A stretch of 64,000 nucleotides of DNA, taken from the NCBI RefSeq assembly GCF_016598485.1, contig NZ_JAEMUW010000002.1:1-64000 (forward strand), given 5' to 3'. How positions within the stretch are numbered: position 1 is the stretch's first letter; each line of letters begins with the position of its first letter. Shown in pieces: positions 21,240 through 29,589 of this stretch. The notes below the pieces were generated by a model. That model ran no database searches. It was not told the origin of the DNA and worked only from the letters and a program-made list of their open reading frames with translations. The DNA comes from Micromonospora coerulea (GTDB lineage Bacteria; Actinomycetota; Actinomycetes; Mycobacteriales; Micromonosporaceae). The translations under genes were made by a program, and so were the position numbers.

Positions 21240-21716
21240 ATGACCGACCTCCTCGCGCAGCGCGACTCCTGGCAGAACAGCAACTGCTCGATCGCCCGGG
21301 CGGTCGAGGTGGTGGGCAACCGCTCCACCCTGCTGCTGCTGCGCGAGGCCTCGTTCGGCACCCGCCGCTTCGACGACTTCGCCCGGCGGGTCGGCATCAG
21401 CGAGCCGGTCGCCGCGGCACGGCTGAAGCAGCTCGTCGCCGACGGCCTGCTCGAACGCCGCCCCTACCGGGAGCCGGGGCAGCGCACCCGGGACGAATAC
21501 CAGCTCACCCGCAAGGGGCAGGAGTTGCTGCCCGCACTCACCGCGCTGCGGCAGTGGGGGGACGCCTGGGCCGCCGACGACGCCGGCCCGTCGGTCCGCG
21601 TCGAGCACCAAGACTGCGGCGCCGCCGTGCACGCCCGACTGCGGTGCGACGCGGGGCACGACGTGCCACCCGCCGAGATCGACGTCCGCCCGGGCCCCGG
21701 ACTGCTGCCCGCCTGA
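21240..21716 (+). CDS. HxlR-family winged-helix transcriptional regulator
   Basis: 158 aa, ATG at 21240. The HxlR pattern is complete: a Cys near the N-terminus (NSNCSIARAVEVVG), the WTLLLLREA-type helix (STLLLLREASFGTRRFDDF), recognition region ISEPVAAARLKQLV, and wing with ERRPYREPGQRTRDEYQLT. The C-terminus holds extra Cys and His residues (HQDCGAAVHARLRCDAGH), a possible redox or metal-sensing patch. HxlR proteins sense aldehydes, quinones or thiol stress. It lies 45 bases before an SDR gene on the same strand, its likely target together with itself. Confidence 0.9.
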   Translation: MTDLLAQRDSWQNSNCSIARAVEVVGNRSTLLLLREASFGTRRFDDFARRVGISEPVAAARLKQLVADGLLERRPYREPGQRTRDEYQLTRKGQELLPALTALRQWGDAWAADDAGPSVRVEHQDCGAAVHARLRCDAGHDVPPAEIDVRPGPGLLPA

Positions 21717-21761
21717 CCGGTCAACCGGTCGACCCCACCCTTCGAACATCAGGAGCTGGAC

Positions 21762-22460
21762 ATGAAGATCGCTGGACGCACCGCCCTCGTCACCGGGGCC
21801 AACCGCGGCTTCGGCCGCCACCTCGCCGCCGAACTGGTGGCCCGTGGCGCCACCGTGTACGCCGGCGCCCGCAACCCGGACAGCGTCGACCTGCCCGGGG
21901 TCACCCCGGTCCGGCTGGACATCACCGACCCGGACTCGGTGGCCGCGGCCGCCGAACTGGCCGGGGACGTCACGCTGCTGGTGAACAACGCCGGCATCAG
22001 CACCGGGGCGGACCTGCTCGACGCCGACCCGGCGACGATCCGGCTGGAGATGGAGACCCACTACTTCGGCACGCTGTCGGTGGTGCGGGCGTTCGCGCCG
22101 CGCATCGTCGCCAACGGCGGCGGGACCATCCTGAACATTCTCTCCGCGCTGTCCTGGGTGACCTTCCCCGGCGTGGGGGCGTACGGCGCGGCCAAGGCCG
22201 CCGAGTGGTCGATGACCAACGCGCTGCGGGCGCAGCTCGCCGACCGGGGCGTCCGCGTCGCGGGCCTGCACGTCGGCTACATGGACACCGACATGACGGC
22301 CACGGTGACCGCGCCGAAGTCGGACCCGGTCGAGATCGCCCGGATCGCCGTCGACGGCATCGAGGCGGACCGGTACGAGATCGTCGCCGACGAGACCTCC
22401 CGGCAGGTCCTCGCGGGCCTGTCCGGCGGGGTGGCCGCGCTCTACCCCGACCTGCCCTGA
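21762..22460 (+). CDS. SDR-family NAD(P)-dependent oxidoreductase
   Basis: 232 aa, ATG at 21762 after CAGGAGC. Classical short-chain dehydrogenase: cofactor motif TGANRGFG (residues about 11-18), NNAG (about 78), catalytic Ser in NILSALS, and YGAAK as the Tyr-Lys pair. An acidic or Arg residue after beta-2 (AGARNPDSVD) fits NADP use. It oxidises or reduces an alcohol/carbonyl pair; substrate unknown. It follows the HxlR regulator, as in aldehyde/quinone stress units. A GC hairpin closes the unit. Confidence 0.9.
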   Translation: MKIAGRTALVTGANRGFGRHLAAELVARGATVYAGARNPDSVDLPGVTPVRLDITDPDSVAAAAELAGDVTLLVNNAGISTGADLLDADPATIRLEMETHYFGTLSVVRAFAPRIVANGGGTILNILSALSWVTFPGVGAYGAAKAAEWSMTNALRAQLADRGVRVAGLHVGYMDTDMTATVTAPKSDPVEIARIAVDGIEADRYEIVADETSRQVLAGLSGGVAALYPDLP

Positions 22461-22468
22461 CCAACCCG

Positions 22469-22502
22469 CGCGCGGCGGTCCCCGGGGGATCCGCCGCGCG
22501 CC
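22469..22502 (+). terminator. Hairpin terminator after the SDR gene
   Basis: GCGCGCGGCGG (22469-22479) pairs with CCGCCGCGCGC (22492-22502), starting 9 bases after the stop. Confidence 0.65.
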
Positions 22503-22528
22503 GGGGCGGGTGGGCGCACAATGGCGGC

Positions 22529-22888
22529 ATGCGACAGGGCTTCGCGCACCAGGCGGTCCTCGGCATGGGGCCGGACGATGACCCGGCCGCCCCCGGGGCC
22601 GCCATCACGACCGTCCTGTGCGGCCACTGGGAGCACCCTGCGCCGTGCCCGGTGGCGCCGCACCACACCCGCGCGGAGCGCGACGGAGACGAGCTGCGCC
22701 TGCGGGTCCTCTTCGCCACCGAGCCGGACCGGGAACAGCGGGTGCGGGCCGACATCGACCGGGCCCTCGGCGGCGGCGAGCTGACCGGCCCGGACGGGCG
22801 GACGGCCCGCTGGCGGCTGCTGCGCAGCGGGCCGGCCGAGCCAGCCGTCGAGGAGGCGGCGCACCTGGAGCGGCTGGCGCGCGGGTAG
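22529..22888 (+). CDS. Small hypothetical protein
   Basis: 119 aa from ATG 22529 (MRQGFAHQAVLGMG). No ribosome site is present, but CACAAT lies a few bases upstream, so a leaderless transcript is likely. The protein has no signal or membrane segment. A Cys/His-containing N-terminal half (VLCGHWEHPAPCPVAPHHT) is followed by a charged alpha/beta part (LRVLFATEPDREQRVRADI). I do not recognise a family. The codon pattern and length suggest a real gene conserved in related actinomycetes. Convergent with htpG across a shared terminator. Confidence 0.65.
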   Translation: MRQGFAHQAVLGMGPDDDPAAPGAAITTVLCGHWEHPAPCPVAPHHTRAERDGDELRLRVLFATEPDREQRVRADIDRALGGGELTGPDGRTARWRLLRSGPAEPAVEEAAHLERLARG

Positions 22889-22890
22889 CG

Positions 22891-22926
22891 CCCGTCCGCC
22901 GGCCAGGGCAACGGCCGGCGGACGGG
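22891..22926. terminator. Bidirectional hairpin terminator
   Basis: CCCGTCCGCCGGCC (22891-22904) and its complement (22913-22926) form a 14-bp stem between two convergent genes, two bases after one stop and six bases after the other. Confidence 0.75.
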
Positions 22927-22932
22927 TACCCG

Positions 22933-24825
22933 TCACACCGTGCGGGCGAGCCGGTCGGCGAGGATCCGGGTGAACCGGGACGGGTCGGCCAGCTCCCCGC
23001 CCTCGGCGAGCAACGCCATGCCGTACAGCAGCTCGGCGGTCTCGGCCAGCGCCTCGGTGTCGGCGCCCTGCTCGTGGGCCTTGCGCAGCCCGGTGACCAG
23101 CGGGTGAGCGGGGTTCAGCTCCAGGATCCGCTTGACCCGCGGCACCTCCTGACCCATCGCCCGGTACATCTTCTCCAGCGTCGGGGTCATGTCGTGCGCG
23201 TCGCCGACCACGCAGGCCGGCGAGGCGGTCAGCCGGGCGGAGAGCCGGACCTCCTTGACGCTGTCGGCGAGGGCGCCGGTCAGCCAGGTCAGCAGCTCGG
23301 CGTAGTCCTTCCGCTCCGCCTCGGTCTTCGCCTTCTCCTCGTCGGTCTCCAGGTCGACCTGCCCCTTGGCGACCGAGCGCAGGGGCTTGCCGTCGTACTG
23401 GCCGACGCGCTCGACCCAGACCTCGTCGACCGGGTCGGTGAGGATCAGCACCTCGTACCCCTTGGCGCGGAACGCCTCCAGGTGCGGCGAGTTCTCGATG
23501 GTGCCGCGGGACTCGCCGGTCGCGTAGTAGATCTCGCGCTGGCCGTCCTTCATCCGCTCCACGTAGGCGCGCAGCGTGGTCAGCTCGGCCGGGTCGTGGG
23601 TGGAGGCGGCCCGGACCAGGTCCAGCAGCGCCTCGGTGTTGTCGGTGTCCTCGAGCAGCCCCTCCTTGACCACCGCGCCGAACTCCGTCCAGAAGGTGCG
23701 GTAGGACTCGGCCGGCATCTCCTTGAGGGTGGCGAGGATTTTCTTGACCAGGCGGCGGCGGACGGCGCGGATCTGCCGGTCCTGCTGGAGGATCTCCCGG
23801 GAGATGTTCAGCGACAGGTCGTGCGCGTCCACCACGCCCTTGACGAAGCGCAGGTAGTTGGGCATGAGCGCGTCGCAGTCGGCCATGATGAAGACGCGCT
23901 TGACGTAGAGCTGGACGCCGCGGCGGCCCTGCGGCGCGAAGAGGTCCAAGGGGGCGTGCGAGGGCAGGAAGAGCAGCGCCTCGTACTCGAAGGTGCCCTC
24001 GCCGCGCATGTGGATCGTTTCCAGCGGGTCGGCCCAGTCGTGGCTGACGTGCTTGTAGAACTCCTGGTACTCGGCTTCGTCGACCTCGTCCCGGGAGCGG
24101 GCCCACAGCGCCTTCATCGAGTTGAGCGTCTGCGTCTCGCGGGTGGTGGCGTCGCCCTCGCCGGGTCGCTCCACGGTCATCCGGATCGGCCAGGCGATGA
24201 AGTCGGAGTACCGCTTGACGACCTCGCGGATGGTCCACTCGGCGGTGTAGTCGTGCAGGTTGTCCTCGGTGTCGGCCGGCTTGAGGTGCAGCGTCACCGA
24301 GGTGCCCGGCGGCGCCTCGTCGACCGCCTCGATCGAGTAGGTGCCCTCGCCGGCGGACTCCCAGCGGGTACCACCGCTCTCCCCCGCCCGCCGGGTCAGC
24401 AGGGTGACCTTGTCGGCGACCATGAAGGTCGCGTAGAAGCCGACACCGAACTGGCCGATCAGCTCCGGCGAGGCGCCCGCGTCCTTCGCCTCGCGCAGCG
24501 TACGCAGCAGCTCGGCGGTGCCGGACTTGGCGATGGTGCCGATCAGGCCGACCACCTCGTCACGGGACATCCCGATGCCGTTGTCCCGCACGGTCAGCGT
24601 CCGGGCGTCCCGGTCGACCTCGATCTCGATGTGCAGGTCGGAGGTGTCGGCCGCCAGGTCCTTGTCGACCAGGGACGCCAGCCGCAGCTTGTCCAGCGCG
24701 TCGGACGCGTTCGAGATGAGTTCGCGCAGGAAGACGTCCTTGTTCGAGTAGATCGAGTGGACCATCAGCTGGAGCAGCTGACGGGCCTCGGCCTGGAACT
24801 CCAACGTCTCAACCCGGTCGCTCAC
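22933..24825 (-). CDS. htpG: Molecular chaperone HtpG (Hsp90 family)
   Basis: 630 aa from the GTG at 24825 (VSDRVETLEFQAEARQLL), with GGAAGGGAG five bases upstream; the frame stays open further but without a ribosome site. The GHKL ATPase N-domain shows ELISNASDALDKLR, DNGIGMSRDEV and GQFGVGFY. The middle domain has EFYKHVSHDW and RVFIMADCDALMPNYLRFVKGVVD; the C-terminal dimer domain closes with ADPSRFTRILADRLARTV. It is a cytosolic ATP-driven folding chaperone. The length is normal, and the gene is single and divergent from the GntR operon. Confidence 0.96.
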   Translation of the reverse strand: MSDRVETLEFQAEARQLLQLMVHSIYSNKDVFLRELISNASDALDKLRLASLVDKDLAADTSDLHIEIEVDRDARTLTVRDNGIGMSRDEVVGLIGTIAKSGTAELLRTLREAKDAGASPELIGQFGVGFYATFMVADKVTLLTRRAGESGGTRWESAGEGTYSIEAVDEAPPGTSVTLHLKPADTEDNLHDYTAEWTIREVVKRYSDFIAWPIRMTVERPGEGDATTRETQTLNSMKALWARSRDEVDEAEYQEFYKHVSHDWADPLETIHMRGEGTFEYEALLFLPSHAPLDLFAPQGRRGVQLYVKRVFIMADCDALMPNYLRFVKGVVDAHDLSLNISREILQQDRQIRAVRRRLVKKILATLKEMPAESYRTFWTEFGAVVKEGLLEDTDNTEALLDLVRAASTHDPAELTTLRAYVERMKDGQREIYYATGESRGTIENSPHLEAFRAKGYEVLILTDPVDEVWVERVGQYDGKPLRSVAKGQVDLETDEEKAKTEAERKDYAELLTWLTGALADSVKEVRLSARLTASPACVVGDAHDMTPTLEKMYRAMGQEVPRVKRILELNPAHPLVTGLRKAHEQGADTEALAETAELLYGMALLAEGGELADPSRFTRILADRLARTV

Positions 24826-24910
24826 ACCGACTCCCTTCCACGTCGCGGGGTTTCCGCCGGACAGGATACGAGGCGTGGGCGCCCGGGCAGCAGAGGGTGG
24901 CGGCAATGCG

Positions 24911-24954
24911 ACTGGTCCAACCAGTTGACGGGTTGATGTGTCCGGGGCCACACT
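24911..24954 (+). promoter_or_regulatory. FadR-type operator overlapping a promoter
   Basis: ACTGGTCCAACCAGT (24911-24925) is a perfect palindrome that matches the FadR-subfamily consensus TnGTnnnACnA. Its last base is the first base of a TTGACG -35 box (24925-24930); CACACT (24949-24954) follows after 18 bases. Transcription would begin at or next to the ATG at 24962. The regulator should therefore repress its own operon by covering the -35. Confidence 0.72.
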
Positions 24955-24961
24955 GCTGCGC

Positions 24962-25690
24962 ATGGCCTTCGCCCCCGTCCCGCGCGCCTCGGTCTCCGAC
25001 CACGTCTTCGGCCAGCTCCGCGACGCCATCGTCAGCGGCCGCTACCAGCCGGACGAGACGCTGCCCGGCGAGCGCGAGCTGGCCGGCGCGTTCGCGGTCA
25101 ACCGGCACGCCGTCCGGGAGGCGCTGCGCCGGCTTCAGCAGCTCGGGCTGGTCCGGGTCAGCCAGGGCGGCGCCACCCGGGTGCTGGACTGGCGGGTGCA
25201 CGCCGGGCTGGACCTGGTGCTGTCGCTGACCCAGTCGGGCGACGTACTGCCGGTGGCGACGCTCGTCCGCGACATGCTGGAGATGCGGGCCTGCGTCGGC
25301 ATCGACGCGGCCCGGCTCTGCGCCGAGCGCGGCGACCCGGCGCTCACGGCCGCGGTGGTCCGGGCCGCCGAGGAGTACGCGGCGCTCGCGCCCGACCTGC
25401 CACGGATGGCCGAGGCCAACATCGCCATGTGGCGGCTGATCGTCCGCGGCTCCGGCAACACCGCCTACCTGCTGTCCTTCAACAGCCTGGTGGCCGGGAC
25501 GCTCGCCGTGGGCGACGTGCCACCCGACAGCCGGGCCGCCGAGCTGCTCGACGTCGCGGGGCACCGCCGGCTCGCCGCGGCCATCGCCGCCGGCCAGGGT
25601 ACGGCCGCGGCCCGGCACGCACGGGCCCTGCTGACCGCCCCGGTAACCACCCCCACCACCACCCCGTCCGGAAGGGAAGCCCGAGCATGA
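24962..25690 (+). CDS. FadR/GntR-family transcriptional regulator
   Basis: 242 aa starting MAFAPVPRAS, read as leaderless from the promoter just upstream. The winged helix (about 10-75) is typical GntR: QLRDAIVSGRYQPDETLPGE, AFAVNRHAVREALRRLQQLGLV. The FCD-type helical ligand domain (about 95-215) includes LEMRACVGIDAARLCAER and the metal/ligand-site His near GHRRLAAAIAAG. Its stop overlaps the start of the next gene as ATGA, so it is coupled to a lipid hydroxylase-like gene. A fatty or ether-lipid ligand is a reasonable guess from context. Confidence 0.92.
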   Translation: MAFAPVPRASVSDHVFGQLRDAIVSGRYQPDETLPGERELAGAFAVNRHAVREALRRLQQLGLVRVSQGGATRVLDWRVHAGLDLVLSLTQSGDVLPVATLVRDMLEMRACVGIDAARLCAERGDPALTAAVVRAAEEYAALAPDLPRMAEANIAMWRLIVRGSGNTAYLLSFNSLVAGTLAVGDVPPDSRAAELLDVAGHRRLAAAIAAGQGTAAARHARALLTAPVTTPTTTPSGREARA

Positions 25691-26514
25691 TTTCCGCCGT
25701 GCTCTACGCCGTCCCGGCGTTCCTGCTGCTCATCATCGTCGAGGCCCTCTCCTACCGGTTCGCGCCGGACGACGACGAACGCGGCTACGAGCTGCGCGAC
25801 ACCACCACCAGCCTCTCCATGGGCCTCGGCAGCCAGATCATCGGTTTCCCCTGGAAGCTGGCCACCGTCGGCCTGTACGCCGCCCTGTCGACGATCGCGC
25901 CGATCCACCTCTCCCCCGGTCACTGGTGGACCTGGGTGCTGCTGTTCTTCGCCGACGACCTGGCCTACTACTGGTTCCACCGGCTGCACCACGAGGTCCG
26001 GGTGCTCTGGGCCAGCCACGTGGTGCACCACTCCAGCGTCTTCTACAACCTGTCCACCGCGCTGCGACAGAGCTGGACGCCGATGACCTCGCTGCCGTTC
26101 TGGCTGCCCCTCGCCCTGCTCGGCATCCCGCCGTGGATGATCTTCCTCCAGCAGTCGATCAGCCTGCTCTACCAGTTCTTCCTGCACACCGAGCGGGTCA
26201 ACGTGCTGCCCCGGCCGATCGAGTGGGTCCTTAACACCCCGTCGCACCACCGGGTCCACCACGGCTCCAACACCGAGTACCTGGACCGCAACTACGGCGG
26301 CATCCTGATCATCTGGGACCGGCTCTTCCGCACCTTCGAGCCGGAACGCGCCACCGTCCGGTACGGGCTGACCAAGAACATCGGCACCTACAACCCGCTG
26401 CGGGTGGCCACCCACGAGTACGCCTCGATCTGGGCCGACGCCCGGGCGGCCAGCTCCTGGCGGCACCGGCTCGGCTACGTGTTCGGCCGGCCCGGCTGGC
26501 AGCCGGCCCGGTGA
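25687..26514 (+). CDS. Sterol desaturase / fatty acid hydroxylase superfamily membrane protein
   Basis: 275 aa, ATG overlapping the regulator stop by 4 bases. Four or more membrane segments, with the histidine clusters of the di-iron superfamily: HRLHHE (about 99), HVVHHS (about 113), HTER plus HHRVHHG (about 180). These enzymes use O2 and a di-iron centre to hydroxylate or desaturate lipids. The superfamily includes sterol C5-desaturase-like proteins and alkylglycerol monooxygenase. Because the next coupled gene is a lysoplasmalogenase homologue, an alkylglycerol-monooxygenase-like role on ether lipids is attractive but unproven. Confidence 0.9.
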   Translation: MISAVLYAVPAFLLLIIVEALSYRFAPDDDERGYELRDTTTSLSMGLGSQIIGFPWKLATVGLYAALSTIAPIHLSPGHWWTWVLLFFADDLAYYWFHRLHHEVRVLWASHVVHHSSVFYNLSTALRQSWTPMTSLPFWLPLALLGIPPWMIFLQQSISLLYQFFLHTERVNVLPRPIEWVLNTPSHHRVHHGSNTEYLDRNYGGILIIWDRLFRTFEPERATVRYGLTKNIGTYNPLRVATHEYASIWADARAASSWRHRLGYVFGRPGWQPAR

Positions 26515-27167
26515 GCCGGCGCTGGCTGGGACTGTTCGGCGGCGTCGCCGCCGTCGAGCTGATCGGCGTCGCGGCCGACCTGACCGAGGTGCAGTGGGTG
26601 GCCAAGCCGCTGCTCGCGCCGCTGCTGCTGGGCTACCTGCTCAGCGCGCGGCGGCGGGTCGACCCGGTGGCGGTCGGGTTGGTCTTCGCCGCCGCCGGGG
26701 ACGTGGCGCTGCTGGTGCCCGGGCGGACAGCGTTCCTGGTCGGGATGGGCTGTTTCCTGGTCACCCAGCTCGCCTTCCTGACCGCGTTCCTCCGGCACCG
26801 CCGGCCGCCGGTCGCCGCCGTGGTGGCGTACCTGGCGCTCTGGGCGGTCGCCAACGCGCTGTTGTGGGGCAGGTTGGGGGCGCTGCGGCTGCCCGTGCTC
26901 GGCTACAGCCTGGCCCTGTCCCTGATGGCCGCGGCGGCGACCGGGGTGTCCCGGCGGACGGCAGTCGGCGGGGCGCTCTTCCTCGGCTCGGACCTGCTGA
27001 TCGGGCTGGGCGCGGCCGGCGTCGCAGTGCCCAGGCACGACCTGCTGGTGATGGCCACGTACATCGCCGCGCTGGCGTCGATCACCACGGGCTGGGCGCG
27101 CGCATTGGCCACCGCCGAGCCCGCCAGCCGGCCGTCACCGCTCCCCCTGCGTCCCTCGCTGAGCTGA
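26511..27167 (+). CDS. Lysoplasmalogenase (YhhN/TMEM86 family)
   Basis: 218 aa, GTG start overlapping the previous stop (GTGA). Seven to eight hydrophobic segments and the YhhN signature acids: VAKPLLAPLLLGYL, FAAAGDVALLVPG (Asp in the second motif) and FLGSDLLIGLGA (Asp in the last motif). Family members hydrolyse the vinyl-ether bond of lysoplasmalogens. Third gene of the GntR - hydroxylase - lysoplasmalogenase operon. The Ser/Pro-rich C-terminal tail is short. Confidence 0.85.
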   Translation: MSRRWLGLFGGVAAVELIGVAADLTEVQWVAKPLLAPLLLGYLLSARRRVDPVAVGLVFAAAGDVALLVPGRTAFLVGMGCFLVTQLAFLTAFLRHRRPPVAAVVAYLALWAVANALLWGRLGALRLPVLGYSLALSLMAAAATGVSRRTAVGGALFLGSDLLIGLGAAGVAVPRHDLLVMATYIAALASITTGWARALATAEPASRPSPLPLRPSLS

Positions 27168-27311
27168 GCCGTCGGGGGCGCGGCCGGCCGCGACCAACCA
27201 CCACCAGCCTCCGCAAATCTGGTCCGGCGACCGCTGACCCTGGGTGACCGCCCCGTCGGCGCCGGCGCCGACCGGTATCCTGCTCCGGTCGGCGAGGCGG
27301 AGGTGGAGCGC

Positions 27312-27806
27312 GTGTCCAGGGACACCGAGCGCAAGCTCGTCGCCTCGAACAAGAAGGCCCGGCACGACTACACCATCCTCAAGACCTACGAGGCGGGGAT
27401 CGTGCTGGCCGGCACCGAAGTCAAGTCGCTGCGCGAGGGGCGGGTGTCGCTGGTCGACGCGTTCGCCCAGGAGCGCGACGGCGAGATCATGCTGTACGGC
27501 CTGCACATCGCCGAGTACGGCTTCGGCACCTGGACCAACCACCAGCCCCGGCGCACCCGCAAACTGCTGCTGCACCGGGTGGAGATCGCCCGGATCCTGG
27601 ACAAGCTACGCGAGGGTGGCGGCGGGCTGACCCTGGTGCCGCTGTCGATGTACTTCGCGGGCGGCTGGGCCAAGGTCGAGCTGGGCCTGGCCCGGGGCAA
27701 GAAGTCGTACGACAAGCGGCAGGCGCTGGCCGAGCGGGACGCCAACCGGGAGATCGCCCGCGAGCTGGGCCGCCGGCTCAAGGGGGCGCGCCGGCCGACC
27801 CGCTGA
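27312..27806 (+). CDS. smpB: SsrA-binding protein SmpB
   Basis: 164 aa from GTG 27312 ([20 protein letters not shown]), with GGAGGTGG upstream; a GTG three codons earlier is possible. The family signatures are [40 protein letters not shown] and the basic KSYDKRQ tail. SmpB binds tmRNA and places it in the A-site of stalled ribosomes. No tmRNA gene is visible within the 90 bases downstream or elsewhere in the window, although the two genes are often neighbours. Confidence 0.96.
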   Translation: MSRDTERKLVASNKKARHDYTILKTYEAGIVLAGTEVKSLREGRVSLVDAFAQERDGEIMLYGLHIAEYGFGTWTNHQPRRTRKLLLHRVEIARILDKLREGGGGLTLVPLSMYFAGGWAKVELGLARGKKSYDKRQALAERDANREIARELGRRLKGARRPTR

Positions 27807-27899
27807 GGGACCGGCCGGGCCGGTGGCACGGGGCAACGCCGCGCGTCGATTCTCGCTAACGTCGGCTGCGGACACCCGTACCGACCCGGGAGAATATGC

Positions 27900-29468
27900 A
27901 TGAAATCCGTCGTCGCCTCGGCACGACTCCGGTCGCTGGCCATCGCCGCCGCGGCCATCCTCACCGCCACCACCGTGGGCGCCCCGCCCGCCGCCGCGCA
28001 GAGCCCGGTGGCGGTGTCCCGCCCCGCCCCGCTCACCGTCGAGCAGGCGCGCGGCTCGGTCGCCTACCTGCGGGCGGCGTACGGCATCAGCGAGCGGGAG
28101 GCGCTGCGCCGGCTGGAGTTGCAGCGCACCAGCGCCGAACTCGACGCCGCGCTGTCCGCCGGCTACCCGGACGACTACGCCGGCATGTGGCTCGACCAGG
28201 AGGCCGGCGGCGTGCTGGTGCTCGCCGCGACCCGCCCGGAGCGGGTCCGCTCCGCGCTGCGCTCGGCGCCCGACCAGGCACACCTGCGCACCGTCAAGGT
28301 CGGGCTGTCGCTGCGGCAGCTCAGCGCCACCCGGGACGCGCTCAGTGCGGAGCTCGCCACCGACACCAACGTCGCGCCGGCCACCGTGGTCATCGACGCC
28401 CGGGCCAACCGGGTGGCGGTCTACCAGCGGGCCGGCGCCGCCACCGCGGGCGCCCGGGCCACGGGCCTGGCCGCCCGGCAGGACGCCGAACGGCGGCTCG
28501 TCGGCGCCGCCGACACGCGGCTGACCGCGGCGGTGGCCCGGCACGCCGACCGCGCGGTGCTGCGGCAGCTCGTCGCCGGCAAGGAGCGGTCCGGCGCACT
28601 GACCCGGGACACCCCGGTGGCCGCCGGCTGCGACCCGCGCGACTGCGCGCCGCCGATGCGCGGCGGCATGCGGCTGACCGTGCAGCGCACCCAGGCCTCG
28701 ACCAGCCCGGTCAGCCTCAACCCCTGGTGGGGGCAGTGCACCAACGGCTTCAACATGGTCGACAGCCGCGGCTGGAACTACGTGATGACCGCGGGCCACT
28801 GCATGACCGGCACCGACAAGCTCGGCATCAACTACTCGTACTCCACCGACCGCACCACCCCGGTCGGCACCGAGGTGCTCAACTTCGAGAACGGGCCGAC
28901 CTGCGACGGGTGCAGTACCTACCCGGCGGACTACTCGATCCAGCCGTACCGGACCACATCGACGAAGAACTGGTACACGTACTGGGGTGGCTCGTACGCC
29001 CGCAACCAGGTGGTCTCCTGGTGCCAGTCGGCCTCCTCGACCTGGCAGGGCTGCGTCACCGGCTCGTATGCGATCAAGGGCTACTACGCCCTCGACCAGG
29101 TCAAGGTCGGCTGGGTGGTGTGCGGCACCGGCTCCGGTGACGACTCGGCCGACTCCGGCTACAGCACCAACGTCGGCTACCTGCCGGGCACCCGCTGCGG
29201 CACGGTCAGCGCGAAGGACGGCGGCCTGGTCACCAACCTCTGCACCCGCCCCGGTGACAGCGGCGGCCCGCTGTTCAGCGAGATCGACGGCAGGGCGTAC
29301 GGCATCCTGCACGGCGGCACCGACGGCAACGGGCCCTGCCCGACCAGCCCGGCCGGCACCGAGTGGAGCAACTACTCGCCGATCAGCGTGATCCTCGCCC
29401 ACGTGCAGCGGCAGACCCTCGACCTGGAGGGCAAGGACTACGGCTTCAAGGTGCGCACCACGCCCTGA
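27900..29468 (+). CDS. Secreted S1 (streptogrisin/alpha-lytic-like) serine protease with prodomain
   Basis: 522 aa, ATG 27900. Signal peptide (LAIAAAAILTATTVGAPPAAA), an alpha-lytic-type prodomain (about 45-225) and the chymotrypsin-fold domain. Catalytic His in VMTAGHC, Asp in YPADYS, and Ser in RPGDSGGPLF. The mature domain is unusually rich in Cys (for example CDPRDC, CDGC), implying several disulfides. About 300 residues of catalytic domain is long for streptogrisins and the C-terminal extension (QTLDLEGKDYGFK) is unfamiliar. Extracellular protein degradation is expected. Monocistronic, with a strong hairpin after it. Confidence 0.92.
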   Translation: MKSVVASARLRSLAIAAAAILTATTVGAPPAAAQSPVAVSRPAPLTVEQARGSVAYLRAAYGISEREALRRLELQRTSAELDAALSAGYPDDYAGMWLDQEAGGVLVLAATRPERVRSALRSAPDQAHLRTVKVGLSLRQLSATRDALSAELATDTNVAPATVVIDARANRVAVYQRAGAATAGARATGLAARQDAERRLVGAADTRLTAAVARHADRAVLRQLVAGKERSGALTRDTPVAAGCDPRDCAPPMRGGMRLTVQRTQASTSPVSLNPWWGQCTNGFNMVDSRGWNYVMTAGHCMTGTDKLGINYSYSTDRTTPVGTEVLNFENGPTCDGCSTYPADYSIQPYRTTSTKNWYTYWGGSYARNQVVSWCQSASSTWQGCVTGSYAIKGYYALDQVKVGWVVCGTGSGDDSADSGYSTNVGYLPGTRCGTVSAKDGGLVTNLCTRPGDSGGPLFSEIDGRAYGILHGGTDGNGPCPTSPAGTEWSNYSPISVILAHVQRQTLDLEGKDYGFKVRTTP

Positions 29469-29492
29469 CGGGAGCGGCGCGCGGTGGCATGG

Positions 29493-29583
29493 GCCGGCCG
29501 GGGCATGTGAAGCCCCGGCCGGCGCCCGTCCCCCCACCTGATCCACACCGGGGCCCGGCTCCCCCGTGGCAGCCGGGCCCCGG
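29493..29583. terminator. Two hairpins between convergent protease and GH3 genes
   Basis: First stem: GCCGGCCGGGGC (29493-29504) with 29512-29523. Second stem: CCGGGGCCCGGCT (29548-29560) with 29571-29583. Both are perfect. They probably terminate the rightward protease and the leftward GH3 transcripts respectively. Confidence 0.75.
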
Positions 29584-29589
29584 TGTCCC

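Noticed and set aside
27807..27899. Search for tmRNA (ssrA) directly after smpB
   Set aside because: The gap is only about 90 bases and no alanine-acceptor-like ends or tag reading frame are visible.
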